From Heyndrickxia acidiproducens DSM 23148 (lineage in GTDB: Bacteria; Bacillota; Bacilli; Bacillales; Bacillaceae_C), in assembly GCF_000374345.1 (NCBI RefSeq), contig NZ_KB893985.1:1-64000 (forward strand): a DNA stretch of 64,000 nucleotides, read 5' to 3'. The notes under the pieces were generated by a model, which was given only the letters and a program-made list of their open reading frames with translations, did no database searches and was not told where the DNA came from. Every line of letters starts with the position of its first letter. Position 1 is the stretch's first letter. The translations under genes were made by a program, and so were the position numbers. Of this stretch, positions 16,621 to 25,972 are shown in pieces.

Positions 16621-17539
16621 ACGCCATTTTTTCCAGGTGCAGCTTTTTCTTCGGCATAAGCCCCGAGAAGGAAAATACAAGGAGCGCCAGCCAGATAAAG
16701 GAAAAAGAAATCAATTGCACATGTGTAAATGGTTCTTTAAAAAGCACAATGCCCATGATCAGGGTCATCGTCGGTGTCAGATATTGAAAAAATCCGATCA
16801 GCGTCAATGAAATCCGTTTAGCTCCCTGTGCAAAGCAGATCAGCGGGGCGGCTGTCACAATCCCGATACCAATCAGAAGCCAGGTAGTAACCGGAGAAAC
16901 GGTGGCAAATGAAGCTGTGCCCTTTACTTGAATCATAGACAAATAGATGAGTGCAACCGGCATGATAAAAAAAGTTTCATATGTCAGGCCAAGAAAAACA
17001 TCGATGACCACTTTTTTCTTTACAAGGCCGTAGAAACCGAATGTCAGGGCGAGACCGATTGCAATCCATGGCACCCGGCCAAAGCTGAATGTCTGGATAA
17101 AGACGCCGCAAGCTGCCAGCATAAATGCCGCGAGCTGCCAGCGGTTCAGTTTCTCTTTCAGGAAAATGATCCCGAGCAGGATGCTGACAAGCGGGTTAAT
17201 GTAATATCCCATACTGGATTCAATCACATGATCGTGATTGACCGCCCATATGTAAATAAACCAGTTCGCACTGACAAGAACCGAAGCCAAAAGCAATAAC
17301 AAAGGCGTGCGCGGGTGGCGGATGCCTTCTTTTATGCTGTTTTTCAAATCGCCCATTTTTCTTAAAAAGAATAGCAAAATAACCATAAAAATAAACGACC
17401 AGAAAATCCGGTGCGCTAAAATTTCAAGCGCAGGTACTTGTTCAATCGGCTTCCAGTACAAAGGAAAAAGCCCCCACATAAAATAAGCGAAAAACGCATA
17501 AAACATTCCGCTTTTCTGATTGGTTCCCATTTGTTTCAT
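16619..17539 (-). CDS. rarD: EamA-family permease RarD
   Basis: A 306-residue drug/metabolite transporter with ten predicted helices and two EamA repeats. The opening FYAFFAYFMWGLFPLYWKPI and SSMGYYINPLVSILLGIIFL are characteristic of the RarD branch; substrate unknown. The frame is closed by a stop (TAG) six codons before the ATG at 17539, and neither this ATG nor the one at 17530 has a ribosome binding site. The strong GGAAGGAGGG upstream serves an ATG in another frame (17576). Translation may therefore be coupled to that short frame, or the start is obscured by a frameshift. Confidence 0.85.
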   Translation of the reverse strand: MKQMGTNQKSGMFYAFFAYFMWGLFPLYWKPIEQVPALEILAHRIFWSFIFMVILLFFLRKMGDLKNSIKEGIRHPRTPLLLLLASVLVSANWFIYIWAVNHDHVIESSMGYYINPLVSILLGIIFLKEKLNRWQLAAFMLAACGVFIQTFSFGRVPWIAIGLALTFGFYGLVKKKVVIDVFLGLTYETFFIMPVALIYLSMIQVKGTASFATVSPVTTWLLIGIGIVTAAPLICFAQGAKRISLTLIGFFQYLTPTMTLIMGIVLFKEPFTHVQLISFSFIWLALLVFSFSGLMPKKKLHLEKMA

Positions 17540-17576
17540 CGAGGACTTGAGCGGCTATATGCCGAACTCGAGCCAT
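17442..17576 (-). CDS. Possible 44-residue leader ORF overlapping the start of rarD
   Basis: An ATG at 17576 directly behind GGAAGGAGGGAG opens a frame of 44 codons (start MARVRHIAAQVLDE) that overlaps the first 98 bp of rarD in another frame and stops at 17442. The only strong ribosome binding site in front of rarD belongs to this frame. It could be a coupling leader peptide. It has no recognisable family, and coding use is uncertain. Confidence 0.25.
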   Translation of the reverse strand: MARVRHIAAQVLDETNGNQSEKRNVLCVFRLFYVGAFSFVLEAD

Positions 17577-17626
17577 CTCCCTCCTTCCGTAATGATAAGC
17601 TGATTTCATTATTTTACCACTTTAAA

Positions 17627-17764
17627 CTATTCAGATAAAGAAACCCGCTCACGCAGGATATAGCAATGACAGGCCGGGGGATTTTTCGGTAAACTGTTCT
17701 TTTCAGTAGCTCCACCGTTAATTGTCTTCACATGGCAGGGGAGCATAATCCCATAATCTAACAT
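17627..17764 (-). CDS. Possible 45-residue small protein upstream of rarD
   Basis: ATG at 17764 is preceded by AAAAGGAGAT at about 10 bp. The frame runs 45 codons (start MLDYGIMLPCHVKTINGGAT) and contains a CH and a CHC element (Cys10, Cys32, Cys34), which could bind a metal. It lies in an otherwise empty 350-bp intergenic region. No homologue comes to mind, so treat it as a candidate only. Confidence 0.25.
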   Translation of the reverse strand: MLDYGIMLPCHVKTINGGATEKNSLPKNPPACHCYILRERVSLSE

Positions 17765-17829
17765 GGATATAACCATCTCCTTTTATTCTGGAAAAGTTGG
17801 CTAAATCAAGCAAATTTTCTGCTGCAATC

Positions 17830-17858
17830 ATTCCGTATACGAAATAATTTGCTATAAT
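17830..17858 (+). promoter_or_regulatory. Promoter of the YeeE-TusA pair with an overlapping palindrome
   Basis: A perfect TATAAT (17853-17858) lies 31 bp before the start. The region where the -35 and spacer should be is occupied by the palindrome ATTCCGTATACGAAAT (17830-17845; 16 bp with one mismatched pair). The -35 box itself is poor (ATTCCG). The layout fits a repressor or activator site for a sulfur-responsive regulator, which is inference. Confidence 0.55.
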
Positions 17859-17888
17859 AAAAGATGTTTTTAAAAGGAGGCAAAGATT

Positions 17889-19127
17889 TTGTTTACCGCA
17901 TTATTGCAAAAAGTCCATGAAAAATATTTTGGACGGTTTTGGAATCCATTTATTGTTTTAATTTTGGCAGGCTTCTTTGCCGCTTTTTATTTTGGCCTGA
18001 CCGGAACACTTTGGGCTGTAACCGGGGAGTTTACGCGCTGGGGAGGAAATTTTCTGCAGCTATTTGGCGTAGATACTTCCGAATGGGCGTATTTTAAAGG
18101 GATTAAACTGGTCGGAGAACCGGTGGACCGGACAGATGGCTGGCTTGTGATGGGGATGCTGCTCGGCAGTCTGTTCAGTGCGCTGATCAGCCAAAATTTC
18201 AAATGGAAACGCCCGCGGCAAAAGCGCCGCTGGGTATGGGGATTTATTGGCGGCATGATTGCCGGGTTCGGTACCCGGCTTGCAATGGGCTGCAACTTGG
18301 CGGCTTTTTTTACTGGGCTGCCGCAGTTTTCTGTCCATTCATGGCTGTTCATTGCCGGTACCGCAATTGGAACATATGCAGGCGTAAAGCTTGCCGTTCT
18401 GCCAGTATTTAAAGGAAAACCAAAGCTTGAATTCGGCGCCCGTCCTGCAAGAAAAGCAGTTCCCGGCACCCAAAAACAAAGCGGGCAGCTTTATGCTGCA
18501 GTTTTTGTCCTGATCATGATTGCCCTCATTGCAATTTATTATATTGCTGCCGGCAAGGCCATGCTCGGATTTTCCGCGCTGTTTGGGGCTGTATTTGGTT
18601 TACTGATTCAACGTGGGCAAATTTGCTTTACATCCGGGCTTCGCGACTTATGGCTGACAGGCAGGGGCACGCTCGGAAAAGCGATTATTGCCGGGATGGC
18701 GATCCAGACGGTTGGAACGGCTATCTTCATTTTCAAAGGCACCCAGCCTGTCATCCACTGGGCAAGCCCGGGAGCGTTCATCGGCGGCATCCTGTTTGGC
18801 GTTGGAATTGTCATTGCGGGCGGCTGTGAAACCGGCTGGATGTACCGGATCACCGAAGGCCAGGTCCAGTTTTTTGCAGTTGGTGCCGGAAATGTGGCAG
18901 GCGCAACCCTTCTGGCATACGGATGGGACCATTGGGGCGTATTTAATCAGTTTGTCAAAGGCTGGCCTGAAATAAACTTGGTTTCATCTCTCGGATGGGC
19001 CGGGGCATTGCTGGGCACGGCTGGATTTCTGGCGTTGCTCTATCTGCTTGTCATCTGGAGGGAGAACTGGTATACGAAAAAAATGGCGCAAAAAAAGAGG
19101 CTGTTATCCAAAAAGACGACAGCATAA
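17889..19127 (+). CDS. YeeE/YedE-family sulfur (thiosulfate-type) transporter
   Basis: A 412-residue polytopic membrane protein of the YeeE/YedE (TsuA-related) family, members of which import thiosulfate or related sulfur or selenium species. Two repeated halves each carry glycine-rich helices with conserved cysteines: RLAMGCNLAAFFTGL, GQICFTSGLRDLWL and IAGGCETGWMYRITEGQ. The start is the TTG at 17889, placed by AAAAGGAGG (17872-17880). The tusA-like gene follows 21 bp later, a pairing widely seen for sulfur uptake and trafficking. The exact substrate cannot be read from sequence. Confidence 0.88.
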   Translation: MFTALLQKVHEKYFGRFWNPFIVLILAGFFAAFYFGLTGTLWAVTGEFTRWGGNFLQLFGVDTSEWAYFKGIKLVGEPVDRTDGWLVMGMLLGSLFSALISQNFKWKRPRQKRRWVWGFIGGMIAGFGTRLAMGCNLAAFFTGLPQFSVHSWLFIAGTAIGTYAGVKLAVLPVFKGKPKLEFGARPARKAVPGTQKQSGQLYAAVFVLIMIALIAIYYIAAGKAMLGFSALFGAVFGLLIQRGQICFTSGLRDLWLTGRGTLGKAIIAGMAIQTVGTAIFIFKGTQPVIHWASPGAFIGGILFGVGIVIAGGCETGWMYRITEGQVQFFAVGAGNVAGATLLAYGWDHWGVFNQFVKGWPEINLVSSLGWAGALLGTAGFLALLYLLVIWRENWYTKKMAQKKRLLSKKTTA

Positions 19128-19148
19128 CCATACAGGAGGCTAAATCAA

Positions 19149-19400
19149 ATGGCTGAAAAAAAGAAACAATTAATGGTTGATGCAACACTCGATGTTCGTG
19201 GGGAATCCTGCCCCTATCCGGAGCTTTATACGCTTGAAGCAATAGAAAAATTGGAAGACGGGAAAATATTAGAAGTCATCGCTGATTGCCCGCAATCCTT
19301 CATCAATGTGCCGGCATCCTGCAAAAGGCACGGGCATCAAGTCCTGTCAACTGTCAAAGATGGCACAACATTATATTATTATATCCAGGTTTGTAAATAA
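19149..19400 (+). CDS. TusA/SirA-family sulfur carrier protein
   Basis: An 83-residue TusA-like protein with the defining CPYP motif; Cys21 would carry the persulfide. The sequence VDATLDVRGESCPYPELYTL is typical of the group found next to YeeE/YedE transporters, which hands imported sulfur to cellular acceptors. The ending FINVPASCKRHGHQVL has a second conserved cysteine. It follows the transporter by 21 bp with its own AGGAGG and precedes a strong terminator, so the two genes are an operon. Confidence 0.9.
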   Translation: MAEKKKQLMVDATLDVRGESCPYPELYTLEAIEKLEDGKILEVIADCPQSFINVPASCKRHGHQVLSTVKDGTTLYYYIQVCK

Positions 19401-19412
19401 GCTGGATACAGA

Positions 19413-19452
19413 AGAAATCAGGCCCGATAAAAATGCGGCCTGATTTCTTTTA
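19413..19452 (+). terminator. Terminator of the sulfur transport operon
   Basis: AGAAATCAGGCC (19413-19424) pairs with GGCCTGATTTCT (19437-19448), followed by TTTTATTTAT. Confidence 0.88.
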
Positions 19453-19557
19453 TTTATAGGGAGATAAAAGAACATGCCCCTTTATGAGAAACCCGCACAA
19501 ATGTTCACGATTAAACTTTTTCTGTCTGCCTCTACCATTTTTTGAGATGATTCAGGT

Positions 19558-20223
19558 TTACCACTTTTCAATTTTCTTGCGGTCGCCTTTGCTGTTTCCC
19601 TTTTTCGCTGACCGGTTTCGCAATTCCTGTTCCACCTCTTCAAGTTTTACATTTTGGCTGGCGAGCAGGACAAACGTATGGAACAATAAGTCCGCCGTTT
19701 CGAAAACAATTTCTTCTTTACTGTTGTTTTTCGCAGCGATGATCACTTCGCCGGCTTCTTCGATAAATTTTTTTGCAATTTTATCAATGCCTTTATCAAA
19801 TAAATAGTTGGTATAGGAATTTTCAACCGGTTCTGTTTTCCGGCTTTCGATTTCTTCCATTAACAGGTCGAAAATTCTTTTGTTGGAAGGCATGCCCGTT
19901 TCCGCTGCTTTCCCGTTTTCATCAATCGTGCGGTAAAAGCAGGTGCGCTCTCCGGTATGGCAGGCCGGGCCGCTTGGATCTACACGGAGCAGCAGCGTAT
20001 CGGCATCGCAGTCGGCCTGGATTGATTTTACTTTTTGCGTGTTGCTGGATGTTTCGCCTTTATGCCAGAGTGTTTCTCTTGAACGTGAGTAAAACCAGGT
20101 TTCTTTTGTTTCTAGTGTCTTTCTGTACGCTTCTTCATTCATATATGCGAGCATCAATACATCGCCCGTGCTGTCATCGACCACAATCGCGGGGATCAGC
20201 CCTTTTGAAAAATCAAGCTTCAC
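19558..20223 (-). CDS. hisI: Bifunctional phosphoribosyl-AMP cyclohydrolase / phosphoribosyl-ATP pyrophosphatase HisI (HisIE)
   Basis: Catalyses the second and third steps of histidine synthesis. The N-terminal cyclohydrolase domain (residues 1-115) has the metal-binding [11 protein letters not shown] and the zinc cysteines in [13 protein letters not shown]; the C-terminal MazG-like pyrophosphohydrolase domain (about 120-205) has [12 protein letters not shown] and ETADLLFH. The GTG at 20223 follows GGAGTG and overlaps the hisF end. It is the last gene of the minus-strand his operon. The 221-residue length is that of a standard fused HisIE. Confidence 0.95.
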   Translation of the reverse strand: MKLDFSKGLIPAIVVDDSTGDVLMLAYMNEEAYRKTLETKETWFYSRSRETLWHKGETSSNTQKVKSIQADCDADTLLLRVDPSGPACHTGERTCFYRTIDENGKAAETGMPSNKRIFDLLMEEIESRKTEPVENSYTNYLFDKGIDKIAKKFIEEAGEVIIAAKNNSKEEIVFETADLLFHTFVLLASQNVKLEEVEQELRNRSAKKGNSKGDRKKIEKW

Positions 20224-20974
20224 GAATATTCACTCCTTCATTGCTGCAGCAGTCCTTCACTTCTTTGATGGTAAACGTGCCTTCATGGAAAATCGACGCT
20301 GCAAGTGCCGCGGAGACATCGGTTTCTTTAAATACTTCCGGGAAATGTTCCGGTTTGCCGCAGCCGCCGGACGCAATCACAGGAATTTGCAGCGTTTTGA
20401 CCATTGTTTCCGTAAGCGGCAAATCAAAACCATCTTTGACGCCGTCCGTATCAACGCTCGTCAATAAAATTTCGCCGGCGCCGAGGCGTTCAGCCTCCTT
20501 CGCCCATTCGAGCGCGTCAAGCCCGGTGTCAATCCTGCCGCCATTGACAAGCACATGCCACTTGCCTGCTTCCACTTTCTTCGCATCGATTGCAACGACC
20601 ACACATTGCGCGCCGAAACGTTCGGACGACTGGCGGATCAGCTCCGGATTCCGGACTGCAGCTGAATTCATCGATACTTTGTCCGCCCCTGCTTTTAACA
20701 GGCGGGTAACATCATCTATTGTCCGTACACCGCCTCCGACTGTAAATGGAATAAACACATTTTCAGCAGTTCTTTTTACCATGTTGACAACCGTGTCCCG
20801 CTGTTCATGAGTTGCCGTGATATCGAGGAAAACCAGCTCATCGGCGCCGCTTTCAGAGTAAAATTGTGCTAGTTCAACCGGATCACCGACCGTGCGCAGG
20901 CCGACAAAATTTGTGCCTTTTACCACTTTCCCGTCTTTGACATCAAGACAGGGGATGATTCTTTTCGCAATCAT
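20213..20974 (-). CDS. hisF: Imidazole glycerol phosphate synthase cyclase subunit HisF
   Basis: The 253-residue (beta/alpha)8-barrel cyclase uses ammonia from HisH to form imidazole glycerol phosphate and AICAR. Catalytic Asp residues are in [15 protein letters not shown] and [13 protein letters not shown]; phosphate-binding loops are FTVGGGVRT and [11 protein letters not shown]. The ATG at 20974 follows AAAGGGAGTGG within the end of hisA (32-bp overlap), so translation is coupled. Confidence 0.96.
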   Translation of the reverse strand: MIAKRIIPCLDVKDGKVVKGTNFVGLRTVGDPVELAQFYSESGADELVFLDITATHEQRDTVVNMVKRTAENVFIPFTVGGGVRTIDDVTRLLKAGADKVSMNSAAVRNPELIRQSSERFGAQCVVVAIDAKKVEAGKWHVLVNGGRIDTGLDALEWAKEAERLGAGEILLTSVDTDGVKDGFDLPLTETMVKTLQIPVIASGGCGKPEHFPEVFKETDVSAALAASIFHEGTFTIKEVKDCCSNEGVNIREA

Positions 20975-21677
20975 TTTGCGCCACTCCCTTTAAACGGATT
21001 CTGCCTTCGTAAATGGCTTTGCCGACAATGGCTTCCTGAATGCCGATTGCACTTAAGTTTTTTACATCTTCTTCGGTTGTGATCCCGCCTGATGCGATGA
21101 TATCGCAGGAAACGGCGTTAAGAAGTGCTTTTAATGCTTTAAGATTTGGCCCCTGCATGGTGCCGTCCCTTGAAATATCGGTAAAAACAATGCGTTTTAC
21201 ACCGATTCTTTCCATTTTTCTGGCAAAATCGATATCATCCATTTCCGTAACTGAAAGCCAGCCATGTGTTGCAACTTTACCATTTTTCGCATCAATGCCG
21301 ACGACAATTTTTTCCGGAAACGCGGCGACGGCTGCTTTTAAAAAATCCGGATTTTCAATTGCCGCCGTCCCAAGTACAATCCGGGATGCGCCGATTTCCG
21401 CGTATTTACGTATCGTCTCGAGATCGCGAATGCCGCCGCCGATCTCGATTGGAACCGTAGATAATTTACATAAATTTTCGATGAGATCGATTTGTTTCGG
21501 GCTGCCTGCTCTCGCCCCGTCGAGATCAACAATATGGATGATTTCGGCGCCGTCTGCGATAAAACGGGCAAGCTGGGCAGCCGGGTCAGATGCAACTTCT
21601 GTTGTCCTGTTAAAATCGCCCTGGTAAAGCCGGACGCATTTTCCGGCTATTAAATCAATGGCAGGGATAATTTTCAT
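20943..21677 (-). CDS. hisA: Phosphoribosylformimino-AICAR ribotide isomerase HisA
   Basis: A 244-residue (beta/alpha)8-barrel isomerase opening the ProFAR ring. The first catalytic Asp is in [19 protein letters not shown] and the second in [14 protein letters not shown]; phosphate loops are [11 protein letters not shown] and [12 protein letters not shown]. It overlaps hisH by 4 bp (ATGA) and hisF by 32 bp. The sequence looks intact. Confidence 0.96.
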   Translation of the reverse strand: MKIIPAIDLIAGKCVRLYQGDFNRTTEVASDPAAQLARFIADGAEIIHIVDLDGARAGSPKQIDLIENLCKLSTVPIEIGGGIRDLETIRKYAEIGASRIVLGTAAIENPDFLKAAVAAFPEKIVVGIDAKNGKVATHGWLSVTEMDDIDFARKMERIGVKRIVFTDISRDGTMQGPNLKALKALLNAVSCDIIASGGITTEEDVKNLSAIGIQEAIVGKAIYEGRIRLKGVAQNDCEKNHPLS

Positions 21678-22285
21678 GCCTGCACCTCCATGCTGCTTTC
21701 CTGTAAAAATGTTTTTAATAAGTCCATGCCGACCTTTCCGCTTTTTTCCGGGTGGAACTGCATACCGTATACATTTTTGTTGCGGACAACTGCAGGAATT
21801 TCTGTCCCGTAATCGGTTGAGGCAACGATATATGACGCGGTTGTCTCTGCCTGGAACGAGTGGACGAAATATACATGTTTATTTTGAAAGGCATTAAAAG
21901 CCGGGAACCCTTCCTTAATATCAAGCGTATTCCAGCCGATATGCGGGAGGATGTGCTTCGTTTCAATCTTTCTGACTGTGCCCGGAATAAAGCCAAGCCC
22001 TTTTGAAAGGCCGTTTTCAAAACCGGTTTCAAATAATAGCTGCATGCCAAGGCAAATCCCTAAAAAAGGTTTCTTTTCGGCGAGGTCTTCCAATACCGGC
22101 CGCAGCCCGCGCTTTTCAATTTCAAAGACGGCCGCTTTAAAGGCGCCAACCCCCGGCAGCACGATATGGGAGGCTGCATACAGCTGCTTCGGGTCATCGG
22201 TTATGATCACTTCATAGCCAAGCTTGCGGAAAGCGTTTGATGCGCTCGCAATATTGCCCATGCCGTAATCTACAATGGCAATCAT
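21674..22285 (-). CDS. hisH: Imidazole glycerol phosphate synthase glutaminase subunit HisH
   Basis: Class I glutamine amidotransferase (203 residues) that supplies ammonia to HisF. It starts [20 protein letters not shown], has the nucleophile Cys in [13 protein letters not shown] and the His-Glu pair in [10 protein letters not shown]. It overlaps hisB and hisA by ATGA junctions on both sides. Confidence 0.96.
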   Translation of the reverse strand: MIAIVDYGMGNIASASNAFRKLGYEVIITDDPKQLYAASHIVLPGVGAFKAAVFEIEKRGLRPVLEDLAEKKPFLGICLGMQLLFETGFENGLSKGLGFIPGTVRKIETKHILPHIGWNTLDIKEGFPAFNAFQNKHVYFVHSFQAETTASYIVASTDYGTEIPAVVRNKNVYGMQFHPEKSGKVGMDLLKTFLQESSMEVQA

Positions 22286-22869
22286 TCAATCAACCCCTTT
22301 GTGGAATTTACGCCTTTAATTTCCGGGTCGACCGCAACTGCCTGGTGGAGCGCACGGCCCAGGGCTTTAAAGAGTGCCTCGATTTTATGGTGCGTGTTCA
22401 TGCCATACAGTACACGGGCGTGCACCGTCATCGCCGACTGGAAGGAAAAAGCCTGGAAAAATTCGCGGACGAGTTCGGTATCAAAGTTTCCAAGTTTCGG
22501 GTTGGCAAGCTCAGCATCAAAATGAAGGAAAGGCCGGCCGCTGATATCGAGTGTAACAAAGCCAAGCGCTTCATCCATCGGCACATAAGCCGATCCGTAA
22601 CGTGTAATGCCTTTTTTATCGCCGAGCGCTTCGCGAACCAGCTGCCCAAGCACAATGCCGATGTCCTCGACAGTATGGTGGCTGTCGATATGCAGATCGC
22701 CTTTTGCCTTCACAACAAGGCCGATGCGGCCGTGTTTGGCAAACAGGTCCAGCATATGATCAAAAAATCCGACACCTGTTTCAATTGTGACTTCGGTTGC
22801 ATCATCTAAATTGACCGCGACTTCGATAAATGTTTCATTGGTTTTTCTGCTTTTTGCTGCTGTACGCAA
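22282..22869 (-). CDS. hisB: Imidazoleglycerol-phosphate dehydratase HisB
   Basis: A 195-residue manganese-dependent dehydratase without a fused phosphatase domain, as usual in Bacillota. The metal-binding His/Glu groups are in [24 protein letters not shown] and [17 protein letters not shown]. The start is a TTG at 22869 behind AAAGGGTG that overlaps the hisD stop region. The separate histidinol-phosphatase (HisJ) and aminotransferase (HisC) are not in this window. Confidence 0.95.
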   Translation of the reverse strand: MRTAAKSRKTNETFIEVAVNLDDATEVTIETGVGFFDHMLDLFAKHGRIGLVVKAKGDLHIDSHHTVEDIGIVLGQLVREALGDKKGITRYGSAYVPMDEALGFVTLDISGRPFLHFDAELANPKLGNFDTELVREFFQAFSFQSAMTVHARVLYGMNTHHKIEALFKALGRALHQAVAVDPEIKGVNSTKGLIE

Positions 22870-22875
22870 AGTTTT

Positions 22876-24159
22876 TCACCCTTTCACCCGTTTTTCAACT
22901 GCCCGCAAATGCCCGGCGAGCCGTTCCTGATCCGCAATTGCGATTACTGACGGTGCCGCTTTTTGCAAAGCATTCTTGGAATAATGCAAATATGTAATTT
23001 TTTTGAAGAAATCATCAACAGACAGCCCTGATGAGAAACGCGCTGTCCCCGACGTCGGCAGGACATGGTTCGGGCCGCCGAAATAATCGCCAATTGCTTC
23101 CGGTGTGTTTTCACCAAGAAATACTGAGCCGGCATTTTTTACTTTTGAGAGCTGCAAGAGCGGATTTTGGACCTGAATTTCCAAATGCTCAGGCGCCAGC
23201 CGGTTGCAAAGTTCAAAGGCCTGGTCAATATTTTCCACAAGTACTGCTGCACTTTGTGTTTTGATCGAGGTTTCAGCGATCTCCCGGCGCGGCAGGACAG
23301 TGCATTGTTTTTCAAGCGCTTCTTTTGTTGCTTCAATTAACGGGCGTGAAGTCGTGAACAAGAACGTCCGGGCCCGCTCGTCGTGTTCTGCCTGTGCGAT
23401 TAAATCAGCGGCAATATAAACCGGGTTGGCATTTTCATCAGCAATGACCGCCACTTCCGAGGGGCCTGCGATCATATCAATGCCAACTGTTCCGTAGACA
23501 AGCGATTTGGCGGCGGCCACATATGCATTCCCCGGGCCGACGATTTTATCGACCGTTGGAATCGTTTCGGTTCCGTACGCCAGCGCGCCGATCGCCTGGA
23601 TGCCGCCGATTTTGTAGATCGTGCGAACGCCGGCAATGTCTGCAGCAACCGATAAGATCGGGGCAATTTTTTTGCCTTCGCGCAGCGGCGTCACCATGAT
23701 GACTTCTTCAACCCCCGCCAAAACGGCAGGAATGGCATTCATTAAAACGGTTGATGGATAGCAGGCAGTCCCGCCCGGCACATAAATACCGACTTTTTCA
23801 ACCGGCCTGAACAGCTGCCCGGCAATGATGTCTTCCTCCATCTGGATGATCCGCGAGTTTTGCAGCTGTTTTGCGTGGAAATTGCGGATGTTTTCAGCCG
23901 CTTTCTGCAGGGCTTCGATGACTTCTTTTGAAACTTCCTGCCAGGCCCGTTTCCGTTCATCAGCGGAAACTTCCCAGGTTTCAGGCACTTCGCCATCAAA
24001 TTTGGCGACGTATTTTTCAAGTGCCGCATCGCCGTTTAAACGAATGTCTTCAAGCACAGCTTTTGCCGTTTTCAATACGTTTTCATCTAGCACACTGCTT
24101 TTGTTTTTCGAACGTAAAAAACTTTCGGTAAATTGTTCCTTTGTGAACTCCCTAATCAT
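22876..24159 (-). CDS. hisD: Histidinol dehydrogenase HisD
   Basis: A 427-residue zinc enzyme that oxidises L-histidinol to histidine in two NAD-dependent steps. Recognisable regions are YVPGGTACYPSTVLMNAIPA, KIVGPGNAYVAAAKSLVYG, IDMIAGPSEVAVIAD, the zinc- and substrate-site QAEHDERA, and NRLAPEHLEIQ. Its ATG overlaps the hisG stop by 4 bp. The full length and motif order are normal. Confidence 0.96.
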   Translation of the reverse strand: MIREFTKEQFTESFLRSKNKSSVLDENVLKTAKAVLEDIRLNGDAALEKYVAKFDGEVPETWEVSADERKRAWQEVSKEVIEALQKAAENIRNFHAKQLQNSRIIQMEEDIIAGQLFRPVEKVGIYVPGGTACYPSTVLMNAIPAVLAGVEEVIMVTPLREGKKIAPILSVAADIAGVRTIYKIGGIQAIGALAYGTETIPTVDKIVGPGNAYVAAAKSLVYGTVGIDMIAGPSEVAVIADENANPVYIAADLIAQAEHDERARTFLFTTSRPLIEATKEALEKQCTVLPRREIAETSIKTQSAAVLVENIDQAFELCNRLAPEHLEIQVQNPLLQLSKVKNAGSVFLGENTPEAIGDYFGGPNHVLPTSGTARFSSGLSVDDFFKKITYLHYSKNALQKAAPSVIAIADQERLAGHLRAVEKRVKG

Positions 24160-24776
24160 TTGAGGATCTCCTCTCCCTGCAATTTCTGAATGAAGGGCTG
24201 TATCGCGTCTTTTTTTAATTTTAGCGCGGACCGGTTGGCAATCAGCCTCGATGTGATGGGCTGAATATTTTCAATGACAACGAGCCCGTTTTCTCTCAGT
24301 GTGTTCCCTGTTTCAACAATGTCGACAATTGCATCTGCGAGCCCGACGATCGGTGCCAATTCAACGGAACCTTCCAATTTTACGATGTCAACAGATTCGC
24401 CTTTTTCACGAAAAAAGCGCTGTGTAACATGGGGATATTTCGTGGCAATCCGTCGTTTGCGGTTATGCCGGATGCTTTCCGGTTTTCCGCAGAGCGCAAA
24501 GCGGCATTTACCGAACGGCAAGGGCATCAGATCGAATACATCCGGCTGGTCTTCGGCTAAAATATCTTCCCCGACAATGCCGATATCGCAAATTCCGTAT
24601 TCGACATAGGTTGCAACATCGACACCTTTTACGAATATACAGATAAATTCATCGGTTTCAACGAGTAATTTCCGGCCTTTATCGATGAGCGGGCCAACCT
24701 CAAATCCGCGCGTCTTTACATATTGCAAAAATTGTTTTTCTACTCTGCCTTTTGTTAATGCAATGCTGATTTTCAA
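24156..24776 (-). CDS. hisG: ATP phosphoribosyltransferase HisG, short (HisZ-dependent) form
   Basis: First and committed enzyme of histidine synthesis. The 206-residue short form lacks the C-terminal regulatory ACT-like domain and needs HisZ. Family features are KISIALTKGRVEKQF, YGICDIGIVGEDIL and the PRPP loop region IVDIVETGNTLRENGL. The TTG at 24776 overlaps the hisZ stop and stands a proper distance from GGGGGG; an ATG at 24794 precedes that site and is less likely. Confidence 0.93.
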   Translation of the reverse strand: MKISIALTKGRVEKQFLQYVKTRGFEVGPLIDKGRKLLVETDEFICIFVKGVDVATYVEYGICDIGIVGEDILAEDQPDVFDLMPLPFGKCRFALCGKPESIRHNRKRRIATKYPHVTQRFFREKGESVDIVKLEGSVELAPIVGLADAIVDIVETGNTLRENGLVVIENIQPITSRLIANRSALKLKKDAIQPFIQKLQGEEILK

Positions 24777-25897
24777 ACCTCTTCTGCCCCCCATTTGCCG
24801 CTATTGTTTGTAAGCTGCAGCACGGTGTCAAATTCACCCCGGACCGGCTTTTCGAACCGGACATCGACAATGCTGCCTGTATACTTTTTTCTTAGCTTTT
24901 CCGCTTCAGCGAGCGTTTCCTCAGTGGCGATGATACAAATTTTTTCAGGCGTTTTTTCATTCCCGAGCTGTTCTGCTAAAATATCGGCGTTAAACGCAAT
25001 TCCGACAGCAGTCGTTTTGCGGTTAAACTGGTCATACAGTTTATCATAGCAGCCCCCTGAAAAGCAGGCTGCCCCATTTTGTTTTAAGAATCCCCTGAAC
25101 AATATCCCGGTATAATAAGGAAGATTTTTGACCCTGCCCAGGTCAATGATGATATCTTTAATACCGATTGCAAACAAGGTTTCGCCCAGCTTTTGAATAT
25201 GTTCAAGCATCCTGATGTGTGCGGGCCTGCCTTTCCAGCGGTCCAGATAGGTTTGGATCATGCTGAAAGGGCCGTAAGCATCAACGAGTGCTGCCAGTTC
25301 TGCCGCGATTTCCCCATTGCCGCCTGAGCTTGCAATGCCATATACTTCATCTTTGCGCTTATCGTGCATCGCAGCCCGCAACCTGTCAACCTGGTCAGCC
25401 GGCAAACCCAATTCTGCCACCCATTCTTCAAAAATGCCGGTATGGCCAAGTTCAACCATGACATCCTGAATCCCGAGCTGTGCGAAGAAATCGTGGGCAA
25501 AAAACAAGCATTCGCTTTCCCCGAGCAGTGCCGGAAGATCCACGATTTCGATTCCGACCTGCCTGCTTTCAAGTCCCGGCGTTTCCTGTCTGAAAATCGA
25601 TCCCTGGTATGCCCATTTATGTTGCTGAAACTCCTTTTTAGCAAGCGCTCTTGCAATTGAAGTGGTCCAGTCCGGCCGAAGCACTTCAATCTGGCCGCCG
25701 GCGTTAAACCATTTCAGCATATTTTGCAGTTTCATCCCGACTTGCACGTTTGTAAATGTATCTGCATATTCAACAAGCGGCGTTGAAATTTCTGTATAAT
25801 TCCGCAGTGCTGCCACATGGCGGAAGGTTTCAAATACTTTTGAACGATTGGCAATAATTGCGCCAATTTCATCCTGGCTGCCTTCTGGTAAAAACAT
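24773..25897 (-). CDS. hisZ: ATP phosphoribosyltransferase regulatory subunit HisZ
   Basis: A catalytically inactive histidyl-tRNA-synthetase paralogue (374 residues) that pairs with the short HisG and mediates feedback inhibition by histidine. The class II motif regions are visible as YTEISTPLVEYADTF, EVLRPDWTTSIARALA and GSIFRQETPGLESRQVGIEI. The N-terminus (MFLPEGSQDEIGAIIANRSK) departs from the usual class II opening. It is the first gene of the operon, behind the promoter at 25973-26001; its start follows a GGATGTGAG site. Confidence 0.92.
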   Translation of the reverse strand: MFLPEGSQDEIGAIIANRSKVFETFRHVAALRNYTEISTPLVEYADTFTNVQVGMKLQNMLKWFNAGGQIEVLRPDWTTSIARALAKKEFQQHKWAYQGSIFRQETPGLESRQVGIEIVDLPALLGESECLFFAHDFFAQLGIQDVMVELGHTGIFEEWVAELGLPADQVDRLRAAMHDKRKDEVYGIASSGGNGEIAAELAALVDAYGPFSMIQTYLDRWKGRPAHIRMLEHIQKLGETLFAIGIKDIIIDLGRVKNLPYYTGILFRGFLKQNGAACFSGGCYDKLYDQFNRKTTAVGIAFNADILAEQLGNEKTPEKICIIATEETLAEAEKLRKKYTGSIVDVRFEKPVRGEFDTVLQLTNNSGKWGAEEV

Positions 25898-25930
25898 TCG
25901 GTCTCACATCCTAAAGATCTCTCTTTATTA

Positions 25931-25946
25931 TATTAGTACTCTAATA
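25931..25946. repeat. Palindromic operator candidate in the his leader
   Basis: TATTAG-TACT-CTAATA is a 12-bp palindrome around a 4-bp centre, located between the his -10 box and the hisZ start. The position suits repression. TrpR-like HisR/YerC proteins are predicted his regulators in Bacillota; linking this site to them is inference. Confidence 0.5.
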
Positions 25947-25972
25947 CACTAAAGGATTATTGGTTGAATTAA

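Noticed and set aside
25898-25972. T-box leader for the his operon
   Set aside because: The leader is too short and lacks the antiterminator bulge; a palindrome is found instead.
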